DNA of 64,000 nt from NCBI RefSeq assembly GCF_013401555.1, contig NZ_CP058552.1:2604001-2668000 (forward strand), read 5' to 3'. Positions within the stretch are counted from its first letter, which is position 1. Each line of letters opens with the position of its first letter. Source of the stretch: Paenibacillus sp. E222 (GTDB taxonomy: Bacteria > Bacillota > Bacilli > Paenibacillales > Paenibacillaceae). The notes under the pieces were generated by a model. That model searched no databases. It was not told the origin of the DNA and saw nothing but the letters and a program-made list of their open reading frames with translations. The position numbers and the translations under genes are program-made. Shown one piece after another: positions 51,249-60,369 of this stretch.

Positions 51249-52424
51249 ATGCAAATATGGCAGCGTATCTTGATCACTGCACTCTGCTGTGTCCTGTTAA
51301 GCGGGTGCTGGGACCGTACCGAGATTAATGATCTGGCCATCGTGTTGGCAACAGGCGTGGATTATAAAGACGATAAAGTTGAACTGACCGCACAAATCTT
51401 CATTCCTCGTAAAGCCGGTGGAGGAGAAAGCACAGGTGGAGGCGGCAGTCCGAGCGGTGTCACATTAATTCGCACAGCAGAAGGGCGTACCATTGCAGAA
51501 TCGCTTAACCGGCTGCAACGTAAAATTGCCCGAAATATGTTCTGGGGACATTGTGAAGCCATTGTGCTTAGTGAAGCTGCGGGCAAACACGGAATCCGTG
51601 AATATATTGATTTTTTCCTCCGTTATCCGCAGATTAGGGAACATGCTTATGTATTTTCCACCACAGAAGCTGCGAAAGATATCCTTGCCTTGCTTGATCC
51701 ACTAGAGAGGAGTTCTGCCGAATCTCTGCGTGAAATGGCCAATATGAAACTGGGTACACGTACAACGGTGCTTGACTTGGCCAAATCCATCGAAGGACCT
51801 GGTGCTTCCGCCATCCTGTCGCGCATGTTGATTCTGCCACCGGAAGAAAATCAGGATAAATTGACAACCACGCCTTATATCAAGGGACTAAGTCTCTACA
51901 AAAATGATCGTTACATCAGAACCGTTACTGAACCGCTATCGGTTGGTGTACTATTGCTCGCCAAAGAATTGAACAACATCATTATGCCTGTAGATTTTGA
52001 GCAGTCCAAGGGTTCTTTTTCGATACGTCCTCTTGACATTCAAACGAAATATAAGCCGAAAATTTCGGGCGGACGCTGGAGCATGGCAGTTGACATTCAG
52101 ACACGAGGCGAAGTGGTGTTAAACACGACAGATGAGAACCTTACCGACCCTGCGGTGCTGAAAAAACTGGAACAGGCATGGTGCAAGAAACTCTCCAAAA
52201 TGGCTGAAAATGCTTTGCGCATGTCCCAACAGGAGATGCATACCGATTTGTACAAATTTGCGGTGGAATTTCGCAGATATTACCCGAAACAGTGGAAAGA
52301 ACAGCAGAAAAACTGGGAAACGATCTATTCCGAACTTGACGTGAAGATAAAGGTGAAGGCCAATGTGGTACGTACTGGCAAGTCCACTGGACCGCAGGGC
52401 ATTCCTGATGAGGATGAGCATTGA
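51249..52424 (+). CDS. Ger(x)C germinant receptor lipoprotein
   Basis: A 391-residue lipoprotein: signal peptide with lipobox LLSGC (Cys at residue 20), then the hallmark WDRTEINDLAIVLATGVDY and three GerC domains (NMFWGHCEAIVLSE and YPQIREHAYVFST in the first). It faces the outer side of the spore inner membrane. The ATG follows CGGATGGAGGC. Confidence 0.92.
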   Translation: MQIWQRILITALCCVLLSGCWDRTEINDLAIVLATGVDYKDDKVELTAQIFIPRKAGGGESTGGGGSPSGVTLIRTAEGRTIAESLNRLQRKIARNMFWGHCEAIVLSEAAGKHGIREYIDFFLRYPQIREHAYVFSTTEAAKDILALLDPLERSSAESLREMANMKLGTRTTVLDLAKSIEGPGASAILSRMLILPPEENQDKLTTTPYIKGLSLYKNDRYIRTVTEPLSVGVLLLAKELNNIIMPVDFEQSKGSFSIRPLDIQTKYKPKISGGRWSMAVDIQTRGEVVLNTTDENLTDPAVLKKLEQAWCKKLSKMAENALRMSQQEMHTDLYKFAVEFRRYYPKQWKEQQKNWETIYSELDVKIKVKANVVRTGKSTGPQGIPDEDEH

Positions 52425-52472
52425 ACGTTCAAGTTTTCAGGCACGTAAATACGCAATCGGAAGGAGAATTTT

Positions 52473-52691
52473 ATGAAGCTGGCGTCCGTTCTGGGCATAC
52501 TGATACTCGCTGCAACAATCATCTATGTGGAGTGGAATTACAGTAAGGAGAAGAGAGCCAAGTGGCTTTCAGCAGGATTCACTTCTGTGAGTGCGTTGAT
52601 TGGCATTGTGCTGCTTTTTGATTCGAACTTGCCAGGACCAAGTGATGTGGTTAAGCTTCTGTTTGGACGTGTGGATCAGATGATGAAATAA
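52473..52691 (+). CDS. small GerD-type germinant receptor subunit
   Basis: A 72-residue protein with two membrane helices (VLGILILAATIIYVEWNY; FTSVSALIGIVLLF). Small two-helix D subunits accompany some GerA-type receptors and tune their response. The ATG follows GGAAGGAG. It is the last gene of the receptor operon. Confidence 0.7.
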   Translation: MKLASVLGILILAATIIYVEWNYSKEKRAKWLSAGFTSVSALIGIVLLFDSNLPGPSDVVKLLFGRVDQMMK

Positions 52692-52694
52692 CAT

Positions 52695-52742
52695 AAGAAG
52701 AACCACACTCCGTTGCCGGGTAATGTGGTTCTTCTTTGTTTT
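52695..52742 (+). terminator. rho-independent terminator of the ger operon
   Basis: AAGAAGAACCACA and TGTGGTTCTTCTT arms with a 15-base loop, then TGTTTTG. Confidence 0.88.
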
Positions 52743-52771
52743 GACATGTTGAATAAGATAAACGAACCAAT

Positions 52772-53011
52772 CTATTCCTTGATGACGGAAGTATTAATGG
52801 CTTCTTCCATCTCGGCATCATACAAGCGGAAAATCCCTAATCTCCAGAAAGGCGCTCCCTTAAGATCAGAACGTTTGGCCAAGCCAAGCTTATCGTCTAC
52901 GTAGGACGAGGTTTCACTGTTCAGACTGCGACGCAGGAGCTTTTGTTTAGGGACACCCACACTTAGCAAGTTGAATAGCCTCATGGACCCATGTAGATTA
53001 TATTCATGCAC
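52772..53011 (-). CDS. hypothetical protein, up to 79 aa (uncertain)
   Basis: A protein-like frame (LFNLLSVGVPKQKLLRRSL, then KGAPFWRLGIFRLYDAEMEE). The GTG at 53011 and an in-frame ATG at 52984 both lack a good ribosome site. It may be a small real gene or the 3' remnant of a larger one. Confidence 0.35.
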   Translation of the reverse strand: MHEYNLHGSMRLFNLLSVGVPKQKLLRRSLNSETSSYVDDKLGLAKRSDLKGAPFWRLGIFRLYDAEMEEAINTSVIKE

Positions 53012-53172
53012 TGAATTGCGTTATAAACGCATTTAGATTTCCTAGTTATTCCATTTAAAACACAATATTTCAAACTATAAACACTGTATTTATACGTGAA
53101 ACTCTGTAATGTGATAAAATAGATCTCAAAAAAGCCGGGATCTGCGGATCACGCATTACGGAGGCGTGAAAC

Positions 53173-53544
53173 ATGGAACGTAACGCTATGCTCGAATTCG
53201 ACCCGTTCATCACAGAGCTGGCGGAGAAGCTGCACGTACACGGATATTATGCCTTTTATGGCGAGCACTACAATGAGACCGATATGGAGCAGTACCGCAG
53301 ACACCTATTCACCTCATTCAGCAATATCGTATGGGTGGAGCTGGATGCACGCAAAAAGTATATGATTGTGGATCACCGTGGACGCAACACGGTTATGAAA
53401 TTAATCGACGGTATGCTGAACACCCGTAGAACGCTTCGGGCCAATCTGGCGATGGCTGGTACAGACACCTCCGAAGTCCAGCAGGAAATTACGCACATGA
53501 TGCAGCTTGTGCATATGTTAAATTTCACAACCTTCCGTTCATAA
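53173..53544 (+). CDS. hypothetical protein, 123 aa
   Basis: The ATG follows ACGGAGGCG. A soluble alpha/beta protein (FDPFITELAEKLHVHGYYAF, VWVELDARKKYMIVDHRGRN). No family recognised. A TTTATA/TGATAAAAT pair lies upstream as a vegetative-type promoter (TGTGATAAAAT ending near 53119). Confidence 0.6.
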   Translation: MERNAMLEFDPFITELAEKLHVHGYYAFYGEHYNETDMEQYRRHLFTSFSNIVWVELDARKKYMIVDHRGRNTVMKLIDGMLNTRRTLRANLAMAGTDTSEVQQEITHMMQLVHMLNFTTFRS

Positions 53545-54175
53545 GTGGAGATACAAGAGTAGAATCTGGTGGATGTCTCCGGAAGTTGGTTTGCTTCAAC
53601 TGGACACAACGCTAATGAATCTGTCGCACCTTATTGTGAGGATTAGTCTGGATCGGAATGGCTAACGAACGTCAGCCACGTTAATTCAGTAAAAACCTGA
53701 TGAATGACATGCAAAACAAGGGAATAAAGCGTCTACGATTCGTTAATTCGCCGAAACTGCGGATTTACGTCGAATAGCACGTGCTAGGTTCGTTAAAAGG
53801 TAAATAACGAGCCGTTGCGAATGTATCCAGATCTACCAATCACAAAAGGGGTGTGCCGTCCATATTTATGGCGGCACACCCCTATTTATATAACTACCCA
53901 CTACCCATCATTTGTAAAGTAAGCTCAGTCTTAAAATAAGTTCATGGAAAGCTGCAAAGTAGTGAAGGAGACGAAATCGATTCTGTAGAAGCGGAGCGTT
54001 TGCCTAAAAGCTTTCTGCAAGAAAGCTACTTCGGAAGCATATGCTATCGTCGGATTTTACCCTTTGAGAAGGGGAATCCAAAAAATCCGACGATAACAGC
54101 GATCGAAAGAACGATTCGTATCCGTAACGGCCACTTGCACGCTTTCCAATACTTATTTTTCACATGAACTATACT
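53545..54175. other. 631-bp gene-free region with terminator
   Basis: No supported gene. GGGGTGTGCCG and CGGCACACCCC (53848-53882) form a strong hairpin followed by TATTTATA. The right part is a structured repeat described separately. Two frame-like stretches at 53640-53830 have stops in all frames. Confidence 0.6.
53961..54150. repeat. structured intergenic repeat (dispersed type)
   Basis: About 190 bases beginning GTAGTGAAGGAGACGAAATC and including CTTTCTGCAAGAAAG (a short hairpin) and a large inverted repeat, ATCGTCGGATTT at 54046 and AAATCCGACGAT ending at 54094. Sequences of this plan recur between genes in Paenibacillus genomes, from memory. It reads like a non-autonomous, MITE-like or regulatory repeat. 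There is only one copy in this window. Confidence 0.45.
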
Positions 54176-55531
54176 TTACAAACTTTTTAAAAACTGAACA
54201 ATCGTCAACAACCCTTTATCAAAGTTCTCCAGGTTGAAATGCTCATTCGGTGCATGCAGATTCTCGTCTGGCAAACCGAAGCCCATCATAACAGCCGGGA
54301 TACCAAGCACGCGTGAAAGTTTCTCCACGATCGGAATGGACCCGCCGTCTTTCGTAAACAGGGCACGAACACCGTACACTTGCTCATAAGCATCGGCTGC
54401 CTTTTGCAGGAATGGATTGGAAGGATCTGTATTGAAAGCAAAGGCTTTCTCAATCTGTTTTATATCCAGCGTTGCGCCTGGTTGGACGTGAGCGCGCAGA
54501 TGTGCTTCGATACGGTCCAGCACATGCTGTGGATCTTGATCCGCAACAAGGCGGCAGGTAATTTTGGCATGAGCTTCCTTCGGAATAACGGTTTTGGTGC
54601 CTTCACCTTGGAATCCGCCCCATACGCCATTCAGTTCCAGGGTCGGACGTGCGCCAACACGTTCCACGAACGAGTAACCTTCTTCCCCATACAATTGCTC
54701 CAGTCCAAGGTCTTGACGAAGCTGTTCTTCATTGAAGCCTTGCTTCACGAACTCTTCTCTCATCTCAGGAGAGAGCGGCAAAACGCCATCATAGAAACCA
54801 TCTACGCTCACGCGGCCTTGCTCATCATGCAGCGAAGCGAGCAGGGACACCAATGCGTGCAGGGCGTTCGGTACACCGCCTCCAAATGAACCGGAATGCA
54901 GGTCCGTGTTGGCTGTGTTCAGATCCACTTCGAGCGAGCAAAGACCACGCAGACCCGTGGAAATGGCCGGTTTTCCTTTTTCGAGCAAGGACGTATCCGA
55001 GATCAGTACCATGTCTGCACGCAGCTTGTCTGTATTGTCGTTCAGGTAGATCGGCAGGTTCGGGCTGGAGATTTCCTCTTCGCCTTCGATGCAGAATTTC
55101 ACATTAACGGGAAGTTCCTTGTTTTCGGCAAGCAGAGCTTCAACCGCCTTGATATGTATGAAGATTTGTCCTTTGTCATCCGTAGCACCGCGTGCAAACA
55201 GCTTGCCGTCCCGAACGGTAGGTTCGAATGGAGGTGTTTCCCACAGGTTAAGCGGATCGACAGGCTGTACATCATAGTGTCCATAGATCAGTGCGGTTGG
55301 TTTGCCGGGTGCATGCAGGTGATCTGCATATACAATCGGATGTCCCGCTGTTGGAATAACCTCTACATTTTCCATACCTGCACGAGTGAGTGCATCTGCA
55401 GCCCATTGTGCCGCACGGTTAATATCCTCTTTATGTGCCGAAATGGCTGAAATACTTGGAATGGACAACCATTCGTTTAATTCTGCCAGATGTTTCTCTC
55501 TATTTTCTTGAAAATAAGTTTGTTCCTTCAT
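54176..55531 (-). CDS. M20-family dipeptidase
   Basis: A 451-residue zinc peptidase of the ArgE/DapE/CPG2/carnosinase-like group. Metal and catalytic motifs are YGHYDVQPVDP (His, Asp), GATDDKGQ, and CIEGEEEISSPN (catalytic Glu). A lid domain occupies the middle and the final metal His is in LHAPNEHFNLENFD. It splits dipeptides in the cytosol. The ATG at 55531 follows AAGGAGGCC on the minus strand. It is a single-gene unit. Confidence 0.9.
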   Translation of the reverse strand: MKEQTYFQENREKHLAELNEWLSIPSISAISAHKEDINRAAQWAADALTRAGMENVEVIPTAGHPIVYADHLHAPGKPTALIYGHYDVQPVDPLNLWETPPFEPTVRDGKLFARGATDDKGQIFIHIKAVEALLAENKELPVNVKFCIEGEEEISSPNLPIYLNDNTDKLRADMVLISDTSLLEKGKPAISTGLRGLCSLEVDLNTANTDLHSGSFGGGVPNALHALVSLLASLHDEQGRVSVDGFYDGVLPLSPEMREEFVKQGFNEEQLRQDLGLEQLYGEEGYSFVERVGARPTLELNGVWGGFQGEGTKTVIPKEAHAKITCRLVADQDPQHVLDRIEAHLRAHVQPGATLDIKQIEKAFAFNTDPSNPFLQKAADAYEQVYGVRALFTKDGGSIPIVEKLSRVLGIPAVMMGFGLPDENLHAPNEHFNLENFDKGLLTIVQFLKSL

Positions 55532-55761
55532 TAAAAGGCCTCCTTCATGTTTTGCTTTATCCTATTGTAATCCATTTCGATGCGTTAATAAAACATTGGT
55601 TAAAAAATGCTCTGCTGCATACCGTTTCATTCCCCTGGAAATTATGCGTATAATACAAGAAACGGATTTCATCCATATATTCTCATGTAAACCATTCAGC
55701 AGGGGAGTTGAGGGAGTTCCCATGACAGTCAGACCATACGCAAGCAGGCAGGTGAGCGCAG

Positions 55762-58164
55762 ATGGAACCAGTTAGGAAGGGAAGGTCCTCCGGCATACTC
55801 ACGCGTTGGCCAGGGTTAACCACAGGACGACATAAAGGGCGTTTTTATCGAAATAGTCTGATGCTTATTCTGCTCATTGCCAGCATTCCCGGACTGATTA
55901 CAGGCATCGTGATGTACCAGTTGGTCGTTGGCCGGATGGAAAATGAATTTAATCAGATGCACCAAAGCCAGATTGAGAACCGGGCGCGCAACGTGGACGA
56001 CCAACTCGCTTATCTGGAGATGACCTTGTCCCATTGGGCTTTTGAACCCAGGTTTGGCAATGCGCTGCGAACGCTGGATTTTGTGTATTATTTCAACGAA
56101 ACACAGGAGATCGTCACCACACTGTACGTGCTGCAAGGCTCTCATCCGCTCATCAAATCCGCGCAGCTATATTTACAGGAACCGAAACCGATTTTGTTTA
56201 ACCGGGATTATAACGCGTTGAAGGATAAAGCCAAAATACAGGCCTATGATCGCTATCTGACGATGGGCAACCATGTGTATTGGACAGACTGGATTGCGAG
56301 CCAGAGTAGTGATAAGGCATCTCAAGCAAATGGTAGTATCCTGCATACCGATCCGGGTAATGCACTGGTTCTTGTACATAAGATTCCGGGTGAAAGCATT
56401 AATCCATTTGGTGCCCTAATTATTACACTGGATAATGACAAAGTCGCCAGCTTGTTGAAAACGCTTACTCCATATGATGAAGGGGTAACCTTTCTCATGG
56501 ACCAGCAGGGCAATACACTGGTTACCGGTAATCCGGCAGAAGGGAAGGCCGACCTTGCTTTTGAGCAGCAGCTCAAAGAAGAAATTGCCCTGAATTCAGA
56601 CGCGCATTCCTTTCTTTTCAAATATGAGGACGAAACTTATTCGGTGTCCTATGGATCATTGAGTCGGATTGATTCGGACTGGACATATGTCTCCGCAGCT
56701 CCGCTGACATCGGTGACCTCGCCCGTGAAGCTCGTATCCAAAATTATTGTCATTGCGAGTGCAGGCAGTCTTATCCTGGGATTGGTATTATCCTGGTTTG
56801 CTTCACGCAGAATATATTCCCCCGTAGCAAGGATGTTACATCTATTGACGCCGGGCAGGAATGAAGCAACAACAGATACCAGGCTGGATGAATTCCAGTT
56901 GCTGGAACAGCAATGGAACGAATTGACTTCGCAGAGTCTGACCGCCCGTCGGCAGTTGCAGGAGCAGCTTCCCCATTTGCGGGACAGCTTTGTATTACAA
57001 CTGGTGCAGGGGCATCTGTATGCCTATAACGAGCAGGATCTCCAGCAGCGGATGAGGAATCTTGGCTTTGAGGTGGAAGGCCAGCAGTTTTTGCTGCTTC
57101 AGATGTATTTTACGGGCTATGCCCAGTTACAGGGTCGATTTGGGAGCCAGGATACGGGGCTGGTTACCTTTGCGGCAGTGAATATCATTGAAGAAGTGGC
57201 CAAAAATGTTTTCAGTCAATTTAGTGTGATGAACTTTCACGACCTGTCTTCAGCCATGCTTGTGATTGCTCCCAATGACGAGCCAGTGAAATCACAAGCG
57301 TTATTATGGGGACAAGAGCTGGTGGAGGTCATAGGTCAGACTTTGAAAATGAACGTGACGGTAATCGTAAGCCGCCCGGCTGCTTCTCCTCAGGAATTAC
57401 CGGGATTATTCATGGAGATGGAGCAGGCGGTTGCTTATCGCAGCGTGGAAGACGGGAGCCAGATTCTCGATCTGGAGGATGAGCAATGTTTCCGCAGAAC
57501 CGAAGAAGCCTCGTATCCGCTGGGGCTGGAACGTGAGATTCTTCAGGCAATCAGGCTTGGGAAGAAGGAAGAGTCTGAGCGTGTACTGGAGCAATTTATG
57601 ACCGAGATCACCCGAGCGGGCAGTTCCGAATTCCAGGTGCAGCAGATGATGCTTCAATTACTGGGAAGTATTCAGCATATGATGCTGCAGACCGGAGTAA
57701 CGCCTTACAAGCTGTTTGGTGGCTGCAACATGTATGAGCGCTTGTCCACGATTCGCGAACCTGCACAAATGATGAAATGGATGATGGGAGAAGTATTGCT
57801 GCCATATGTGCAGGAGATTGAGATGCGATCCCAGGAGCCTCTGAAGCAGGTAGTGGAACGTACGATGTTGTTTATTGATGAGAATTATAGAAACGAACTT
57901 TCCCTGGAAGGCTGTGCAGATGCGGAGCAGATGACCCCTTATACATTAAGCAAGGCGTTCAAGCAGGTATCCGGTATGAATTTCATTGATTATTTAACAC
58001 GGGTACGAATGGATGCGGCGAAGCAAATGCTGCGTGAGACCACGATGAAAATCAATGATATCGCAGGCGCTGTTGGATACCAGCACAGTTACTTTAATCG
58101 GATTTTCAAGAAACAGGAAGGTTTAACGCCGAGCCAGTATCGGGATCAATGGCAGGGTAAATAA
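55762..58164 (+). CDS. membrane-bound AraC-family regulator
   Basis: An 800-residue regulator of the large Paenibacillus type: a first helix (LILLIASIPGLITGIVMYQL, about residues 34-53), an extracytoplasmic Cache-like sensor of some 270 residues, a second helix (VIASAGSLILGLVLSWFAS), a cytoplasmic linker, and a C-terminal AraC DNA-binding domain (TLSKAFKQVSGMNFIDYLTR, then IAGAVGYQHSYFNRIFKKQE). It probably senses an oligosaccharide or its binding protein and activates the transporter genes that follow. The ATG follows GCAGGTGAGCG. Confidence 0.9.
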   Translation: MEPVRKGRSSGILTRWPGLTTGRHKGRFYRNSLMLILLIASIPGLITGIVMYQLVVGRMENEFNQMHQSQIENRARNVDDQLAYLEMTLSHWAFEPRFGNALRTLDFVYYFNETQEIVTTLYVLQGSHPLIKSAQLYLQEPKPILFNRDYNALKDKAKIQAYDRYLTMGNHVYWTDWIASQSSDKASQANGSILHTDPGNALVLVHKIPGESINPFGALIITLDNDKVASLLKTLTPYDEGVTFLMDQQGNTLVTGNPAEGKADLAFEQQLKEEIALNSDAHSFLFKYEDETYSVSYGSLSRIDSDWTYVSAAPLTSVTSPVKLVSKIIVIASAGSLILGLVLSWFASRRIYSPVARMLHLLTPGRNEATTDTRLDEFQLLEQQWNELTSQSLTARRQLQEQLPHLRDSFVLQLVQGHLYAYNEQDLQQRMRNLGFEVEGQQFLLLQMYFTGYAQLQGRFGSQDTGLVTFAAVNIIEEVAKNVFSQFSVMNFHDLSSAMLVIAPNDEPVKSQALLWGQELVEVIGQTLKMNVTVIVSRPAASPQELPGLFMEMEQAVAYRSVEDGSQILDLEDEQCFRRTEEASYPLGLEREILQAIRLGKKEESERVLEQFMTEITRAGSSEFQVQQMMLQLLGSIQHMMLQTGVTPYKLFGGCNMYERLSTIREPAQMMKWMMGEVLLPYVQEIEMRSQEPLKQVVERTMLFIDENYRNELSLEGCADAEQMTPYTLSKAFKQVSGMNFIDYLTRVRMDAAKQMLRETTMKINDIAGAVGYQHSYFNRIFKKQEGLTPSQYRDQWQGK

Positions 58165-58187
58165 ACCTGTTTATCAGAGTTCATCAC

Positions 58188-58223
58188 GGACCGGAATCCC
58201 GCTTCAGGGGCTCCGGTTTTTCA
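58188..58223 (+). terminator. rho-independent terminator
   Basis: CCGGAATCCC and GGGGCTCCGG arms (internal mismatch) followed by TTTTTC. Confidence 0.7.
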
Positions 58224-58441
58224 TGTTTCACCTTTGGAACAAAGAAGGATAATACTGCAAAAATGTGCAATAACCTCTACCTCAATATGTCCAAATTGAA
58301 TTAGAAATGGCGTTATAGCGGGCTTTCGGGCCGCTTTGCACAACCATGCAAAAAATGAAGGTTGCCGGAAACAGGGCAGCTGTATAGTCTGAATAACAGA
58401 TCAATTGATAACGCTTACATAAATAGGGAGGGGAGACATTT

Positions 58442-59425
58442 ATGAACGGGAAGACGGACTGGAATGGAAATGGCGCTACAGCAGCTCAAGTGGAAATGGC
58501 CGCATTGCCCATTAAGCGGAAGTCCAACTGGAAGAGGCAGATCAAACGAAATAGATGGCTGTATGTGCTTGTGCTTCCCGGATTTTTGTACTTTGTCATT
58601 TTTAAATATTTGCCCATGTGGGGGATCGTTATTGCCTTCCAGGATTATCAGCCTTTTCTGGGCATTCGCGACAGTCAATGGGTGGGCATGGAGAACTTTA
58701 CGAATTTCTTCTCCAATCCGGACTTCTTCCGTTTGCTGAGGAATACGCTCGTCCTTGCCCTATATGATCTTATATTCTTTTTCCCGGCACCGATTATCAT
58801 CGCTTTGTTACTCAATGAAATCCGGGTCGCATTCTTCAAAAGAACGATTCAGACACTGGTTTATGTACCTCACTTTGTATCCATGGTCATTATCGCAAGT
58901 ATCACTTATGTATTTCTGACTCCGCAAGGCGGGGTATTATATGACCTGATCTCCTGGATCACAGGCAAACCGATCGATGTATTGGCTAGTCCGGGGTCAT
59001 TCCGTCCGCTCATTATTGTTCAGATGATGTGGAAAGAGATGGGCTGGGGAACGATTATCTTCCTCGCAGCACTTGCAGGTGTGGATACAGAGCAGTATGA
59101 AGCTTCCATTGTGGATGGTGCAGGTCGATTACGGCGCATGTGGCACATCACGCTTCCAGCGATCCGCACGACCATTGTTATCTTGCTCATTCTCAGGCTG
59201 GGGAACTTCCTGGATACCGGCTTTGAACAAATCTATCTGATGACCAACTCGCTGAATCGTGATGTGGCAGATGTATTTGATACGTATGTATACACCGTTG
59301 GGATTACGCAAGGGGCATTCAGTTACAGTACCGCGGTCGGGTTATTCAAGTCTGTGGTCGGCATTATTCTGGTGCTGGGCAGCAACAAACTGGCCAAGAA
59401 ATTCGGGCATCCCGGAATCTATTAA
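58442..59425 (+). CDS. sugar ABC transporter permease (LplB-like)
   Basis: A 327-residue permease with six helices. KYLPMWGIVIAFQDYQPFLG is characteristic of the LplB/YteP group, and the EAA loop reads EQYEASIVDGAGRLRRMWHI then TLPAI. It imports oligosaccharides together with the next two genes. The ATG follows GGGAGGGGAGAC. It is the first gene of the transporter operon. Confidence 0.9.
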   Translation: MNGKTDWNGNGATAAQVEMAALPIKRKSNWKRQIKRNRWLYVLVLPGFLYFVIFKYLPMWGIVIAFQDYQPFLGIRDSQWVGMENFTNFFSNPDFFRLLRNTLVLALYDLIFFFPAPIIIALLLNEIRVAFFKRTIQTLVYVPHFVSMVIIASITYVFLTPQGGVLYDLISWITGKPIDVLASPGSFRPLIIVQMMWKEMGWGTIIFLAALAGVDTEQYEASIVDGAGRLRRMWHITLPAIRTTIVILLILRLGNFLDTGFEQIYLMTNSLNRDVADVFDTYVYTVGITQGAFSYSTAVGLFKSVVGIILVLGSNKLAKKFGHPGIY

Positions 59426-59463
59426 ACGTGTGTTGAGATCCATTCATAAGGAGGAAATCGCCC

Positions 59464-60351
59464 ATGAACAGCCGTCTATACAACAGCCCTGCCGGCAGAG
59501 TGTTTGATATTTTCAATTACGTCATGCTGGGGATTCTGGGCATATTAACCGTCCTTCCTTTCCTGTATATTATAGGAAATTCATTCGCGACTGAAGCCGA
59601 GATAACCGAACGCAGTTTTTTCCTTATTCCGAAGGTGTTTTCATTCAGTGCGTATGAGTATATTTTTTCCTCGTCCACCATCTTCCGCAGTATAGGGGTT
59701 TCAATATTTGTTACAGTTGCAGGTACATTGGTCAATCTCTTCTTCACGCTGACGATGGCTTACCCGCTGTCCCGAAGTGACTTCTGGGGCCGGAATGTCA
59801 TGATGAACATGGTAATTTTCTCTATGCTATTCGGCGGCGGGATGATCCCGACCTATCTCGTCATTCGTGGACTTGGACTTCTGGATTCCTATTGGGCCCT
59901 CATGCTTCCTGGCGCGATTAGCGCTTTTAACTTAATTGTTGTCAAAAACTTTTTTCAACAAATGCCGCCAGGGCTGGAGGAAGCGGCCCGCATCGACGGC
60001 TGTTCGGATCTTGGGGTACTGTGGCGAATTGTTCTGCCATTATCCAAACCGGTGATTGCCACATTTGCGTTATTCTATGCCGTAGGGCATTGGAATAACT
60101 TTTTTTCGGCACTCCTGTACATTTCCGACAGTGACAAATGGCCATTGCAAGTCATGTTGAGACAGATCGTTCTGCTCTCGCAGGCCAGTGTCGGAGATAT
60201 GGCGAACATGGACCCCAATTTTGTACAGCCACCAGAGCAGTCCATTAAAATGGCGGTTATTGTGGTCGGTACCATTCCGATTTTGCTGGTGTATCCGTTT
60301 TTGCAGAAGCATTTTGCCAAAGGTGTCATGTTAGGTTCAATCAAAGGCTAA
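59464..60351 (+). CDS. sugar ABC transporter permease (YtcP-like)
   Basis: A 295-residue permease with six helices and the EAA loop EEAARIDGCSDLGVLWRIVL. GNSFATEAEITERSF and the terminal FAKGVMLGSIKG are typical of the YtcP/LplC group. The ATG follows AAGGAGGAAATCGCCC. The family works without a local ATPase and shares a general MsmX-type one, and none is encoded here. Confidence 0.9.
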   Translation: MNSRLYNSPAGRVFDIFNYVMLGILGILTVLPFLYIIGNSFATEAEITERSFFLIPKVFSFSAYEYIFSSSTIFRSIGVSIFVTVAGTLVNLFFTLTMAYPLSRSDFWGRNVMMNMVIFSMLFGGGMIPTYLVIRGLGLLDSYWALMLPGAISAFNLIVVKNFFQQMPPGLEEAARIDGCSDLGVLWRIVLPLSKPVIATFALFYAVGHWNNFFSALLYISDSDKWPLQVMLRQIVLLSQASVGDMANMDPNFVQPPEQSIKMAVIVVGTIPILLVYPFLQKHFAKGVMLGSIKG

Positions 60352-60369
60352 AGCCAAGGGGGAGAACGT

